DNA of 64,000 nt from Catenibacillus scindens (GTDB taxonomy: Bacteria > Bacillota > Clostridia > Lachnospirales > Lachnospiraceae), in assembly GCF_014202115.1 (NCBI RefSeq), contig NZ_JACHFW010000015.1, positions 24,812-88,811 on the forward strand, given 5' to 3'. The notes beneath the pieces are model-generated. The model was not told where the DNA came from, searched no databases, and worked only from the letters and a program-made list of their open reading frames with translations. This document shows, in pieces, positions 45,660 to 54,177 of the stretch (the stretch's first letter is position 1; every line of letters begins with the position of its first letter). Both the position numbers and the translations under genes were made by a program.

Positions 45660-45668
45660 ATTGCAATA

Positions 45669-46682
45669 TTACTGTGCCAGCACATGTTTCAATAGTTCAA
45701 GATTATCGTTCATCAAATCAATAAAAGTAATGCCACGGTCAAACTCATCTTTCGTCACATTATGGCCGGTAGTAAATACAGCCGTATCAATATTGGCATC
45801 CCGTGCGATAGTTTTGGCCACATTTCCACTGGACAGTTCCTCATAAAAAATACAGGAATTATCATGCTGGTCAATATAGTCAATGACACGGATCATATCC
45901 GTCACCCCCGGATCTGACTCCGCAGAACAGGTGTGATAGACCGTCTCATATTCCAGACCGTAACGGTTGATAAAATAACTGTAGGCAAAACGCCCGCCAA
46001 AGACAATGTCCTTTCTCGGACTGTTATGGACCGTATCCATAAACGCCTGGTCCAGATCCAGCAACCGTCCCACATACTCGCCGGTCCGCTCTGCGTATTC
46101 CCGGCTGTGGCCTTCATCCAGATTCGACAGCACATCCCCAATAGCCTGGGCCATGGCGGCGGCGTTGGTCATATCCAGCCAGTAATGAGGGTCATAGGCA
46201 CCGTGGTGATGATGCTCCTCCTCATGGTCATGACCGTCCTCTTCCTCTTCCCTCAATGTAACATATTGGGACAAATCAAGGACATACACGCTGTCATCCA
46301 GACTGTCCACGATCTGAGCAGCCCAGCCCTCCATAGCGTCTCCTGTATAAATAAACACATCACAATCAGATATGGCCTCCATATCCGCCGGCGTGGGATC
46401 ATACATATGGGCCTCCTGTCCGGGGGATAAAAGCAGAGTCACGTCCGCCTGACCTTTGCCGATATACCTGGCAAAATCATACTGGGGAAACAGAGTACAG
46501 ATTACTGAAAGCTTTCCGTCATCTGCCGCCGCGCCATCATCCTCAGCCTCAATGCCATCTCCGGCGCCATTGCCCGCCGTCCCATGGCATCCCGCTATAA
46601 AAATAACAAAACACAGGCCCACAATGGCAAACATCAGGGAAATACCGCGCCGTCCTCCAAGACTGCCTGTTCTTTTTTTCAC
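45669..46682 (-). CDS. zinc/manganese-binding ABC lipoprotein (ZnuA/AdcA-like)
   Basis: A 337-residue cluster A-I binding protein. It has a signal peptide and a Cys at IFIAGCHG, and a His/Glu-rich loop (EEEDGHDHEEEHHHHG, about residues 145-160) that favours zinc. Later parts include PHYWLDMTNA, FGGRFAYSYFINRYGLEY and a C-terminal GHNVTKDEF. The start is GTG 46682 with AGGAGTCCC ahead. It is the first gene of the metal import unit. Confidence 0.92.
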   Translation of the reverse strand: MKKRTGSLGGRRGISLMFAIVGLCFVIFIAGCHGTAGNGAGDGIEAEDDGAAADDGKLSVICTLFPQYDFARYIGKGQADVTLLLSPGQEAHMYDPTPADMEAISDCDVFIYTGDAMEGWAAQIVDSLDDSVYVLDLSQYVTLREEEEDGHDHEEEHHHHGAYDPHYWLDMTNAAAMAQAIGDVLSNLDEGHSREYAERTGEYVGRLLDLDQAFMDTVHNSPRKDIVFGGRFAYSYFINRYGLEYETVYHTCSAESDPGVTDMIRVIDYIDQHDNSCIFYEELSSGNVAKTIARDANIDTAVFTTGHNVTKDEFDRGITFIDLMNDNLELLKHVLAQ

Positions 46683-46728
46683 AGATGGGACTCCTTTCTA
46701 TACTCATATGCCGCGCTGGGCGCGGAAA

Positions 46729-46782
46729 CAAAAAAAGCGTCATATTCTTATTGAAACCAAGTTTCATTAAGAATATAACGCA
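46729..46782 (-). terminator. long hairpin: thiE terminator and possible metal-regulator site
   Basis: On the minus strand GCGTTATATTCTTAATGAAAC and GTTTCAATAAGAATATGACGC pair almost perfectly around TTG and are followed by seven T (46730-46736). It ends the cob-thiE unit. It lies directly upstream of the zinc gene's probable promoter (TTGTTT, 17 bp, TATGAG), and its TGAAAC-TTG-GTTTCA core is a good dyad for a Fur/Zur-type repressor. The second role is inference. Confidence 0.7.
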
Positions 46783-46842
46783 GCCCGACACAAAAGTCAA
46801 CTTATTTTTGCCCCCTGAATCACTTTCTCACACCCTGACCAT

Positions 46843-47499
46843 TTACTTCGCAGACCCGGCTGAACTGTACATAGAGTCAATCTTTTCTCTCAAATCCTGC
46901 GCGGCCTTTTTCGGGTTCCCGGCAGAAAACAAAGCCGATACTGCAGCCACGCCGTCCATGAGACGGCCGGAAAGTTGGCTGATATTTTCAAAGCTGATAC
47001 CGCCGATAGCCACAACCGGTATAGACACATGACGGCAGATATCATCCAGCGTATCCAGTTCCATCTTTTTTGTATCCAGCTTTGTGGCTGAGCCAAAGAC
47101 AGCGCCGCATCCGAGATAATCGGCGCCGGCCGCCTGGGCCGCCAGCGCCTGTTCCACCGTCTTTGCCGTGACACCGATAATTTTTTCCGGCCCAAGGAGG
47201 CGCCGGACCTGTCCGGCTTCCATATCCGACTGGCCCACATGAACACCGGCGGCACTCACCGCCTGGCAAACCTGGATATTATCATTAATGATCAGCGGCA
47301 CTCCCCATCGGTCCGTCACTTTTTTTACCGCCAACGCTTCCCGGATGAAATCTTCCAAAAGCATATCTTTCTCCCTAAGCTGAACAATAGTCACGCCCCC
47401 GGCAAGGATCTCATCCACCACATCGGGAAGACTCCGTCCGTTTAAATGCCCCCGGTCAGTGACAGCATAAAGTCTCAGTAATTGAGGATCTATTTTCAT
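46843..47499 (-). CDS. thiE: thiamine-phosphate synthase
   Basis: Joins HMP pyrophosphate and thiazole phosphate to give thiamine phosphate. The 218-residue TIM barrel has LYAVTDRGHL, IVQLREKDM, LIINDNIQV, VHVGQSDM and DYLGCGAVFGSATK, all family signatures. ATG 47499 fits AAGGGATGAG better than ATG 47508. It is the last gene of the cob unit. No TPP riboswitch and no other thi genes were seen. Confidence 0.93.
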   Translation of the reverse strand: MKIDPQLLRLYAVTDRGHLNGRSLPDVVDEILAGGVTIVQLREKDMLLEDFIREALAVKKVTDRWGVPLIINDNIQVCQAVSAAGVHVGQSDMEAGQVRRLLGPEKIIGVTAKTVEQALAAQAAGADYLGCGAVFGSATKLDTKKMELDTLDDICRHVSIPVVAIGGISFENISQLSGRLMDGVAAVSALFSAGNPKKAAQDLREKIDSMYSSAGSAK

Positions 47500-47512
47500 T
47501 ATTCTCATCCCT

Positions 47513-48982
47513 TTAATCTATAGCATTTAAAAGTTTCTTTAACTCCTTCAGCACACTGTCTGTCTCATAGGCAGCCGCCCGCTTCGCCGACGGAAAGGCA
47601 TTGGACACCGCGCAGCTATACCGGGCCATTTTCAGCATGGACACATCATTTTCATTATCGCCAAAAACCATCGTCTCCTCAGGAGAAATGCCAAGGCGCT
47701 CCTGAAGCATCTTTACCGCCGCACCTTTTCCCACGCCCTTTGGGGTGATGTCAATCCAGTGATCACCTGAGGCGGTAATCTCCATATGATCCCCCCAGAG
47801 TTTTTGAAAATAGAGGGACTGGGCCTGAACGTCCTCGGACACATATACGGCGATTTTGCACACCGGCTTGTCCAGCAGGGCAATATCATCAATCTGGGCC
47901 ACCTGGAAAAAATATTGATTCTTTAGCGCCTCAATAAATTCCTCATGACCCTCTTCGGTATAGTAGGCGTCCGGCGCGGCCATGGCAAAAAGGGCACCGG
48001 GAAGATGCTCTCTTACGCCCTCCACGATTTTTTTATATTCTTCCCCAGAAAAACTGTAAAAGGCCAGATCTTCTCCCCGATACCAGACTTTCCCACCATT
48101 TTCGCAGATCACATATAAAGGCTTTTTACTCTCTCCAAACAAAGCCTGAACACTGTTGATCTGACGGCCGCTGGCCACAGCAAAAACGATTCCCTTATCC
48201 ATGAGGGCATCCACAGTCTCAAGAAAACCATCCTCCAGATACTGCATGCCATTCTTCAGGAGAGTGCCGTCCACATCGCTGACCACCAGCCGGACTTTAG
48301 GGTCCGCCGGCATACCGTTATTTTTCATATCCACAAGTTCGGGAATCTGGGACGGCGCTGATAATATATGATGAGCCCGGTTCTCCTCCAGCTCCTTTTG
48401 GGTCCGAAATCCCCACAGCACACCTACAGTATACATGCCCGCCCGGTTTCCTGTCTGCATATCCACATTGGTGTCACCAAAATACATACACTCCTGGGGC
48501 GTCACTCCCAGAATTTTCGCCGTCATTAAAGCCCCTGCCGGATCCGGCTTTTTAGGGATGGAATCCTGCTGTCCCTGGACATGGTCAAAAATTTCCTGGC
48601 CAAACAGCTTACCAATCACATCCAGCACCCTCTCGTGGGGTTTATTGGACAAAACCGCTGTCTTTATCCCTCTTTTTTTAAGGGCCTCCAGCATGAAAAA
48701 AATGCCGTCATAGACTTTCACTTTATAGGTGCAGTCTACTTTAAATTTGTCCGAATAGCTCTGATAAACCGGCGCAAATTTTTCAAGATTTACGTCTCCC
48801 GCGTCTTTCAGGGCCCTCTCCACAAGAGTTTTCGCGCCGTCCCCGGCATAGTATTTATAATTATCCACAGGCAGAGCCTTAAAGCCCGCCTGAATCAAAG
48901 CTTCATTGCAGGCGACCGCCATAGACTCCAGAGTATCCGCCAAAGTGCCGTCAAGATCAAAAATACACGCTTTTATCATCAT
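47513..48982 (-). CDS. fusion of two HAD phosphatases
   Basis: A 489-residue protein of two hydrolase domains. Residues 1-220 are a phosphoglycolate-phosphatase-like HAD-IA unit (IFDLDGTLADTLES; TAVLSNKPHE; MYFGDTNVDMQ). Residues 230-489 are a Cof-type HAD-IIB unit (VVSDVDGTLLKNG; VFAVASGRQINS; GVGKGAAVKML; VFGDNENDVSML). Both catalytic Asp pairs are present. The two are usually separate proteins. Substrates are unknown. It lies between cobT and thiE in one operon. Confidence 0.85.
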   Translation of the reverse strand: MMIKACIFDLDGTLADTLESMAVACNEALIQAGFKALPVDNYKYYAGDGAKTLVERALKDAGDVNLEKFAPVYQSYSDKFKVDCTYKVKVYDGIFFMLEALKKRGIKTAVLSNKPHERVLDVIGKLFGQEIFDHVQGQQDSIPKKPDPAGALMTAKILGVTPQECMYFGDTNVDMQTGNRAGMYTVGVLWGFRTQKELEENRAHHILSAPSQIPELVDMKNNGMPADPKVRLVVSDVDGTLLKNGMQYLEDGFLETVDALMDKGIVFAVASGRQINSVQALFGESKKPLYVICENGGKVWYRGEDLAFYSFSGEEYKKIVEGVREHLPGALFAMAAPDAYYTEEGHEEFIEALKNQYFFQVAQIDDIALLDKPVCKIAVYVSEDVQAQSLYFQKLWGDHMEITASGDHWIDITPKGVGKGAAVKMLQERLGISPEETMVFGDNENDVSMLKMARYSCAVSNAFPSAKRAAAYETDSVLKELKKLLNAID

Positions 48983-49015
48983 ATGTTCTCCTTGTATAAT
49001 AAGTTTAAGAGGTAC

Positions 49016-50089
49016 TTATTTTAAATGTTCATAGGCTTCAATATGAACGTCCTCAAATTCCGGAATTTTATTATAAGCCTCCAGGGCCGTATCAAACAGG
49101 TGAAAGGCCATAACCGCTCCGGTTCCCTCCCCCAGATACATGCCGGCGTAAATATAAGGTTCCATCCCCAAAGCCTCCAGCACCATTTTTCCCGCCGGTT
49201 CAGCGGAACAGTGGGAGGGAAATATATAAGGCCGGCACGTCGGAGCCAGACGAACCGCAGCCAGAGCGGCCACAGAAGAAATAAAACCATCGATCACTAT
49301 AGGAACACGCCACCGGGCCGCTCCGATAAAACAGCCGGCAAGGCCGGCAATATCCAGACCGCCCACTTTTCCCAAAACGTCAACAATGTCTTTCGGATCC
49401 GGCTTTCGGTCATGTATGGCATTTTTTATAGTGCGGATTTTTTTAGACAATCCCTCAGAAGAAAGGCCTGCTCCCCGCCCGGTGACTGTCTCAGGAGGAC
49501 AGTCCAGCAAAACCGAGGCCACCGCGCTGCTGGTGGTCGTATTTCCAATCCCCATTTCCCCGGTAGCAAAAAAACAAAAACCTTTTTCTTTAAGCTCCGC
49601 CACTATCTCGATCCCTGTGCATATAGCAGCCAGGGTCTCCTCCCGTGTCATGGCCGGTTCTTTAGCCATATTGGCGGTGCCGTGGCGGATCTTTCGATCA
49701 ATGATCCCCGGACAGGTTACATCCTCATACATACCGATATCCACAGGGAAAACCTGAGCGCCGTTCATATGAGCCAAAATACTGACCGTGGCGTCCTGGC
49801 ATGTCATATTACATGTGACCTGGGTCGTCACATGGTAATCTGACTGGGCCACGCCCTCGGCCACAACACCGTTATCCGCAGCCATGACAATCACGCCCTT
49901 TTTCCCAGTGGAGGGATGGACAGTCCCGTATATTCCTCCCAGAGCTGCCACTATGTCTTCCAGCCGTCCAAGGCTTCCCAGAGGCTTCGCCTTTTTATCC
50001 CACTGCCGGTAAATTTCATCCATAATCTCTTTGTCCGGCGAAGGGATCTGGCGGATCACTTCCGCCAAAGCATTTTGTGTATATTCCAT
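49016..50089 (-). CDS. cobT: nicotinate-nucleotide-dimethylbenzimidazole phosphoribosyltransferase
   Basis: Activates the lower ligand base for cobamide assembly. The 357-residue enzyme has KKAKPLGSLGRLEDI, VMAADNGVVAEGVAQSD, TGEMGIGNTTTSSAV and the catalytic Glu in YLGEGTGAVMAF. ATG 50089 was chosen because GAGGTGTG precedes it and it lies 2 bp after the phosphatase stop. Which base it uses cannot be read from sequence. Confidence 0.95.
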   Translation of the reverse strand: MEYTQNALAEVIRQIPSPDKEIMDEIYRQWDKKAKPLGSLGRLEDIVAALGGIYGTVHPSTGKKGVIVMAADNGVVAEGVAQSDYHVTTQVTCNMTCQDATVSILAHMNGAQVFPVDIGMYEDVTCPGIIDRKIRHGTANMAKEPAMTREETLAAICTGIEIVAELKEKGFCFFATGEMGIGNTTTSSAVASVLLDCPPETVTGRGAGLSSEGLSKKIRTIKNAIHDRKPDPKDIVDVLGKVGGLDIAGLAGCFIGAARWRVPIVIDGFISSVAALAAVRLAPTCRPYIFPSHCSAEPAGKMVLEALGMEPYIYAGMYLGEGTGAVMAFHLFDTALEAYNKIPEFEDVHIEAYEHLK

Positions 50090-50091
50090 TT

Positions 50092-50712
50092 TTAACACAC
50101 CTCTTTACTGTTTATCTTTTCCAGGGTAAAATTTCCCCATTGATACCGGACAAGGGAATATGCGTCCTGGGCAAAATTAAAATGCCAGGTGCCCTCCGGT
50201 CCGAGACCGCACATATGAGCCAAAATCACCCGCAGCGTCCCATTGTGGCCGCAAATTAAAATATTGCGGGCACAGCATTTCTCCAGTTTCTCCAACAGAC
50301 GGTCAAAACATTCCCTGACCCGGACAAAGAAATCTATAAAACGCTCTCCGCCTGTGGGCGGAACATAGATCCAGTCCCGGCACCACGCCTGGTAATCTTT
50401 TAGAAACGCCTTTTCCACCTGAACATAGTTAAGTCCCTCCCAATGGCCAAAATTCATCTCCCCAAGATCCGGAAGGGAACACAAAGTCTTGTCCTTCGGA
50501 AAATCATTACTTTTTAAAATTTCCCAGGCCGTCTGTCTTGTCCTTTTCTTATCACTTATGTAAATCTTATCAAAGGATATATGTCTCAAATACCGGCCAA
50601 CTTCCCCGGCCTGAACCACACCTTTAGGCGTCAGTTCCACATCCATAGCGCCGTAGTAAGCCCCGGCTGCGTTCAGGGAAGTCTCCCCGTGGCGCACTAA
50701 ATAAATATCCAT
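50092..50712 (-). CDS. histidine phosphatase family protein, CobC-like
   Basis: A 206-residue phosphatase with the catalytic LVRHGETSLNAAG (phospho-His in RHG), GERFIDFFVRV and the second His in ILICGHNGTLRV. Its place between cobS and cobT suggests alpha-ribazole phosphatase (CobC). The family also includes phosphoglycerate mutase-like enzymes. Confidence 0.85.
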   Translation of the reverse strand: MDIYLVRHGETSLNAAGAYYGAMDVELTPKGVVQAGEVGRYLRHISFDKIYISDKKRTRQTAWEILKSNDFPKDKTLCSLPDLGEMNFGHWEGLNYVQVEKAFLKDYQAWCRDWIYVPPTGGERFIDFFVRVRECFDRLLEKLEKCCARNILICGHNGTLRVILAHMCGLGPEGTWHFNFAQDAYSLVRYQWGNFTLEKINSKEVC

Positions 50713-50739
50713 ATAAATCCGCCTCTTTGGACTTTTTTA

Positions 50740-51492
50740 TTAAATTCCGAAGCGCTGGCCAATGATTAGACACAGAAGAAAAACTACCTCTGTAATTTCA
50801 TTTCCCGCGCCCATCGTATCTCCGGTCATACCGCCAATCTTTTTTTCCACATAAAAACGGTAGGCTAAAGCCAAAACTGTAAACACAACAGGGCACATCA
50901 TGAGCCAGCTATGCCCTTCCAGAAAAAGGCCAAACTCTATAATAACTACGCCGCAAAAAAGGCATCCTGCCATCACCGGCCATCCGATCTTCCCGATATA
51001 GGAAGCGCCAAGGCCGCTTTTTCTCGGATAGACCGCTTTATACATCAGCACTCCCTGAACACACTTTCCTGCCACCGGCGTCAGCAAAAAAGCCATCACC
51101 GGATGAGCAAGGCGGCTTAGAATCATCACTTTCAATCCGATATCAAAAATGGCGGCGATAACGCCGTTGGTACCCACCCGGCTGTCTTTCATAATTTCCA
51201 GCATACGCTCCCTGCTCCGTGCAGAAAACAGGGCATCCGCCGTATCGCACAGTCCGTCCAGGTGGAACCCGCCGGTGACTAAAAGCTGGCACAAAATCCC
51301 GCCGGCCACAGCCACGCTTTTAGGAAGAAAAAAGGACAGGATGACAAAGACAGCACAGTCAATAATCCCTGTGATCACTCCAACTAAAGGCCAATACACA
51401 ACCCCTCTGACCAACCGCTGGTCCGTCACCTCAATCTCTTTATTCACCGGCAGCCGGGTCATAAGCTGGAGAGCTAGTATAAATGTATTCAT
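50740..51492 (-). CDS. cobS: adenosylcobinamide-GDP ribazoletransferase (cobalamin synthase)
   Basis: A 250-residue integral membrane enzyme that joins adenosylcobinamide-GDP and alpha-ribazole. It has LQLMTRLPV near the start, the active-site motif GGFHLDGLCDTADALFSARS and DSRVGTNGVIAA, with about six hydrophobic segments. The ATG overlaps the cobU stop by 4 bp. Confidence 0.95.
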   Translation of the reverse strand: MNTFILALQLMTRLPVNKEIEVTDQRLVRGVVYWPLVGVITGIIDCAVFVILSFFLPKSVAVAGGILCQLLVTGGFHLDGLCDTADALFSARSRERMLEIMKDSRVGTNGVIAAIFDIGLKVMILSRLAHPVMAFLLTPVAGKCVQGVLMYKAVYPRKSGLGASYIGKIGWPVMAGCLFCGVVIIEFGLFLEGHSWLMMCPVVFTVLALAYRFYVEKKIGGMTGDTMGAGNEITEVVFLLCLIIGQRFGI

Positions 51493-52073
51493 CTCTTATC
51501 CTCCCCGGTTCCCCCTTTGATCTGAACCGGTATGCCGCTGATGACAAAATATACGCTGCCGCACACGCCGGCCAGATATTGATTCACAGTTCCGAGAATA
51601 TCCCTGAAATTGCGCCCAAGAGAAGTTTCAGGCACAACACCAAGGCCGATCTCATCGGTCACAAACACTAGGGGCGCTCCTTCCCCCCGGCGGCAAAGCG
51701 CTCTAAATTCATCAAGGATCTTATCCTGAGCCGCCCTGTAATCCACCGTTTCAAAGGAAAAACTTTCCCAGTCCACATCCCCTATAAAATCAAAAAGAAG
51801 GTTGGTCACCATGGCCGTCACACTGTCCACAAGGATTCCTCTGTATTTTCTCCCGTCTTTTTCAGAAAGACTTTGGGCCAGGCCGCTGTAACCCTCAAAG
51901 GTTTCCCAATCTTTTCCCCGGCGCTGGCGGTGTTTTTCAACCCGCAGGGCCATCTCCTCATCGGTAATCCGGGACGTGGCCACATAAAGCCAGGGGCCAT
52001 GGCCATCTCCTGTGACCAGCTTTTCGGCAAAGGCACTTTTCCCGCTGCGGCACCCACCGGTGACTAAAATCAT
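51489..52073 (-). CDS. cobU: adenosylcobinamide kinase / guanylyltransferase
   Basis: A 194-residue bifunctional enzyme with the P-loop LVTGGCRSGKSAFAEK, the guanylylated-His region VEKHRQRRGKDWETFE, and VTDEIGLGVVPETSLGRNFRD. It is the first gene of the cob unit. The upstream 190 bp are too short for, and do not look like, a cobalamin riboswitch. Confidence 0.95.
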   Translation of the reverse strand: MILVTGGCRSGKSAFAEKLVTGDGHGPWLYVATSRITDEEMALRVEKHRQRRGKDWETFEGYSGLAQSLSEKDGRKYRGILVDSVTAMVTNLLFDFIGDVDWESFSFETVDYRAAQDKILDEFRALCRRGEGAPLVFVTDEIGLGVVPETSLGRNFRDILGTVNQYLAGVCGSVYFVISGIPVQIKGGTGEDKR

Positions 52074-52274
52074 ATTGCTCCCTCACCTTCATTGTATTAT
52101 AATTATGATCGTGTCAATACACTAGGCATCAAAAAAGAATTTGTGCGTAACTAATCAGCCATGCGGCCGGATATGTATGACGGCCGGAACAAACAGTTAC
52201 GAATTTGACCCTATTGATAAACATATCAGATTTTTCACAATAATGCTACCCAATTTTTGTAAAGGAGAATGGCT
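52074..52274. promoter_or_regulatory. divergent region upstream of cobU
   Basis: On the minus strand TTGACA (52112-52117) and TACAAT (52091-52096) lie 15 bp apart, a possible cobU promoter. GCGGCCGG and GGCCGGAAC-type arms (about 52163-52194), bounded by GTAACT and AGTTAC, form an imperfect palindrome. AAAGGAG precedes the DUF4250 gene. No B12-box or other riboswitch core was seen. Confidence 0.45.
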
Positions 52275-52457
52275 ATGAACGAAAATATTCCACAAGACCC
52301 TTTTTTATTGTTGAGTTATGTCAATCTAAAACTTAGAGATTACTATCCCTCACTGGATGAAATGTGCGCCGCCCTTAATCTGGACAAAGCCGCCGTGACA
52401 AAAAAGCTGTCCGGCATCGACTATGCATACGATCCGGACAGCAATCAATTTGTCTAA
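52275..52457 (+). CDS. DUF4250 domain protein
   Basis: A 60-residue protein (MNENIPQDPFLLLSYVNLKL; YPSLDEMCAALNLDKAAV; GIDYAYDPDSNQF) matching the small DUF4250 family found in Firmicutes. The middle looks like a helix-turn-helix, but the function is unknown. ATG 52275 has AAAGGAG at good spacing; the in-frame ATG 6 bp earlier is too close. Confidence 0.85.
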   Translation: MNENIPQDPFLLLSYVNLKLRDYYPSLDEMCAALNLDKAAVTKKLSGIDYAYDPDSNQFV

Positions 52458-52467
52458 CGGTTCACAT

Positions 52468-53070
52468 TCAGGTGTTTTTACTTTTCAGCGCTCTGATCCC
52501 CCGGCGCCCTAAATTATAAATAAGCGCCCCAACGCCTCCGCCGAGAGTGTTATAGCACAGATCAGAAAACTGAAACGTTCCAAGGCGGAAAAACAATTGA
52601 ATACATTCAATGGCAAGTGAAAAACAGAATGCGATCTTTATCCCGGCCCACACCATAGAAAGGCATCTGTCTCTCTTTCCATAGACATATGAGCCCTTAG
52701 CCCAGAAAAGCAGCAAAATAAATGGAAGCAGGAGGAGAAAATTTTCAATCGCCTCCGTAGTAAATACTCCATTCTCCGTGTACAGCCCCCATCCGCCAAA
52801 AATATCCGACAGCGGATTTAACCACAGTTCACGGTTAAGCAGCGTCCGGAACAATACTAAAATCATGTAAAGCGCCAACAGAAAGACTCTTCTGAAGGCA
52901 GACCGTCTCCGAAAACTTCCCAGCCAGACCTTAAAGGATTCCTTCCATCCGTGTTCCCCTGCAAATAAATATAAAAACATAAACAGAACCGCCGCCAAAA
53001 GGGCAAACCATATATACTGATAAATTGTCGTGACAATATTCGTAAAAATCTTAGTAAGTATAGTGATCAT
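52468..53070 (-). CDS. VanZ-family membrane protein
   Basis: A 200-residue protein with about five hydrophobic segments and the VanZ core FSLAIECIQLFFRLGTFQFSD and NTLGGGVGALIY. VanZ proteins are linked to teicoplanin resistance and cell-envelope functions; no van genes are nearby. A truncated relative with nearly the same core is at 63692-63898. Confidence 0.88.
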   Translation of the reverse strand: MITILTKIFTNIVTTIYQYIWFALLAAVLFMFLYLFAGEHGWKESFKVWLGSFRRRSAFRRVFLLALYMILVLFRTLLNRELWLNPLSDIFGGWGLYTENGVFTTEAIENFLLLLPFILLLFWAKGSYVYGKRDRCLSMVWAGIKIAFCFSLAIECIQLFFRLGTFQFSDLCYNTLGGGVGALIYNLGRRGIRALKSKNT

Positions 53071-53179
53071 ATAAAACTCCCTGTGTTATTCTGTCAAACT
53101 TCCGTCAAATCAACATCAGGAGCCGCGCCAGGTCAGGCGCAGCTCCCGTTCATTGGTACATTGTATATCCTTTGATCTT

Positions 53180-53206
53180 TTGTAAACAGGATTCCTCTGT
53201 TTACAA
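53180..53206. terminator. hairpin between the VanZ and Rpn genes
   Basis: TTGTAAACAG (53180-53189) and CTGTTTACAA (53197-53206) pair perfectly around 7 nt. A second stem, GGAGC(C)GCGCC / GGCGC(A)GCTCC, lies at about 53120-53147. One of them probably terminates the Rpn fragment transcript. Confidence 0.55.
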
Positions 53207-53223
53207 GCTATACAACATATACA

Positions 53224-53702
53224 CTATTTAATCCCAAATTCTTCCAGCAGTCCTTCCATGAACGCTTCATCCTCCAGGCAGCGCTTCAGATCCTCATATC
53301 TGCCCTGGCTTACCAACGCATTGGCTAACTCCAGAGACTGATTTTTGCCTTCCAGGCGTCCGATTTTAAGCCCTTCATTCCTGCCGGCCTCCCGCTCGTC
53401 TTTGAGCATTTCCTCCAACATCATATACTGCGCCTCCATTTCCCGGTCACGCTTAATCCTCTGAACCTGACGCTCTACTGACGCTTCATAGCTGTCCTTC
53501 TTTCTTCCTCAGCAAGAACATCCAGGCGTATGCCATGATACTGGGGATGGTAGACCATGGTCTTTTCCGTGACCACATGAAGATCCACAATATCCATGCC
53601 CAACACCATTTCTAAGAATAGGCGGCACTGATCCGGGTCCACCATCACGGCGGCAAACATAAATGCATCTTTGATCGTCAGGTCTTTAAAGGATTTGCTC
53701 AT
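53224..53702 (-). pseudogene. Rpn-family nuclease/transposase remnant, core deleted (copy 1)
   Basis: The N-terminal part (MSKSFKDLTIKDAFMFAAVM to GIRLDVLAEEE, 67 residues) joins directly to the C-terminal part in another frame (KDSYEASVERQVQRIKRDREM ... GRNEGLKIGRLEG, ends FGIK). About 150-180 residues of a normal Rpn/PD-(D/E)XK protein are missing between them, including the acidic and lysine residues of the nuclease site after the first Asp. The junction near 53505-53515 is GAAGAAAGAAGG. It cannot be active. Confidence 0.85.
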
Positions 53703-53833
53703 TACTCTTTTATCCCTCCTGCATTCCAAAGTTTTCTAACGAAAACTTTATCCAGAAGAGGAATCCTGTATATTTATTATAGAACAAGGGGAGGGGAATG
53801 TACAGGGGGAATGCTGGATTAAAGAAAACGCAA

Positions 53834-53849
53834 GTAACAATTCAGCCCG
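53834..53849. repeat. half-copy of palindromic repeat family 1
   Basis: GTAACAATTCAGCCCG matches one arm of the family. Similar half-copies are GCAATAATTCAGCCCG at 2747-2762 and TAACAGCTCAGCCCG at 3468-3482. Confidence 0.5.
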
Positions 53850-53871
53850 CGCCATTCGCAGCCACCTGCAT

Positions 53872-54177
53872 TTAACCTTTGCGGATCTCTGCCGGAAGTT
53901 TTTCTGACCATGGCAGAAGATCTTCCAAAAATGAACGATCCTTATCCTCCATATGTTTGGGGATTTCTTCCAGAAGATACTGCACATAAGCAAATGGTTT
54001 CAGATGATTTGCTTTTGCGGTTTCTACAATGCTATATATGATCGCGGAAGTCTTGGCTCCATTGATCGTATCGATCATCTGCCAATTCTTCTTCCCGATA
54101 CAAAAACCACGGATGTCCCTTTCGGATGCGTTATTATCTATGGGGACTTCTCCATCCCTGAGAAATACCCGGAGATA
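53872..54177 (-). pseudogene. IS66 transposase (TnpC) C-terminal fragment
   Basis: Only the last 101 residues remain: YLRVFLRDGEVPIDNNASER, GFCIGKKNWQMIDTINGAK, IIYSIVETAKANHLKP and the end LLPWSEKLPAEIRK. The DNNxSER element carries the third catalytic region of the DDE fold. The 5' part is gone; upstream sequence passes straight into the truncated istB gene near 54178-54205. Confidence 0.85.

Noticed and set aside
48983..49015. Possible TPP riboswitch ahead of the HAD-thiE pair
   Set aside because: The gaps before thiE (13 bp) and before the HAD gene (33 bp) are far too short for a riboswitch.
49025..49843. Long plus-strand open frame of 272 codons
   Set aside because: It lies wholly opposite cobT, has no ribosome-binding site and a composition typical of an antisense shadow.
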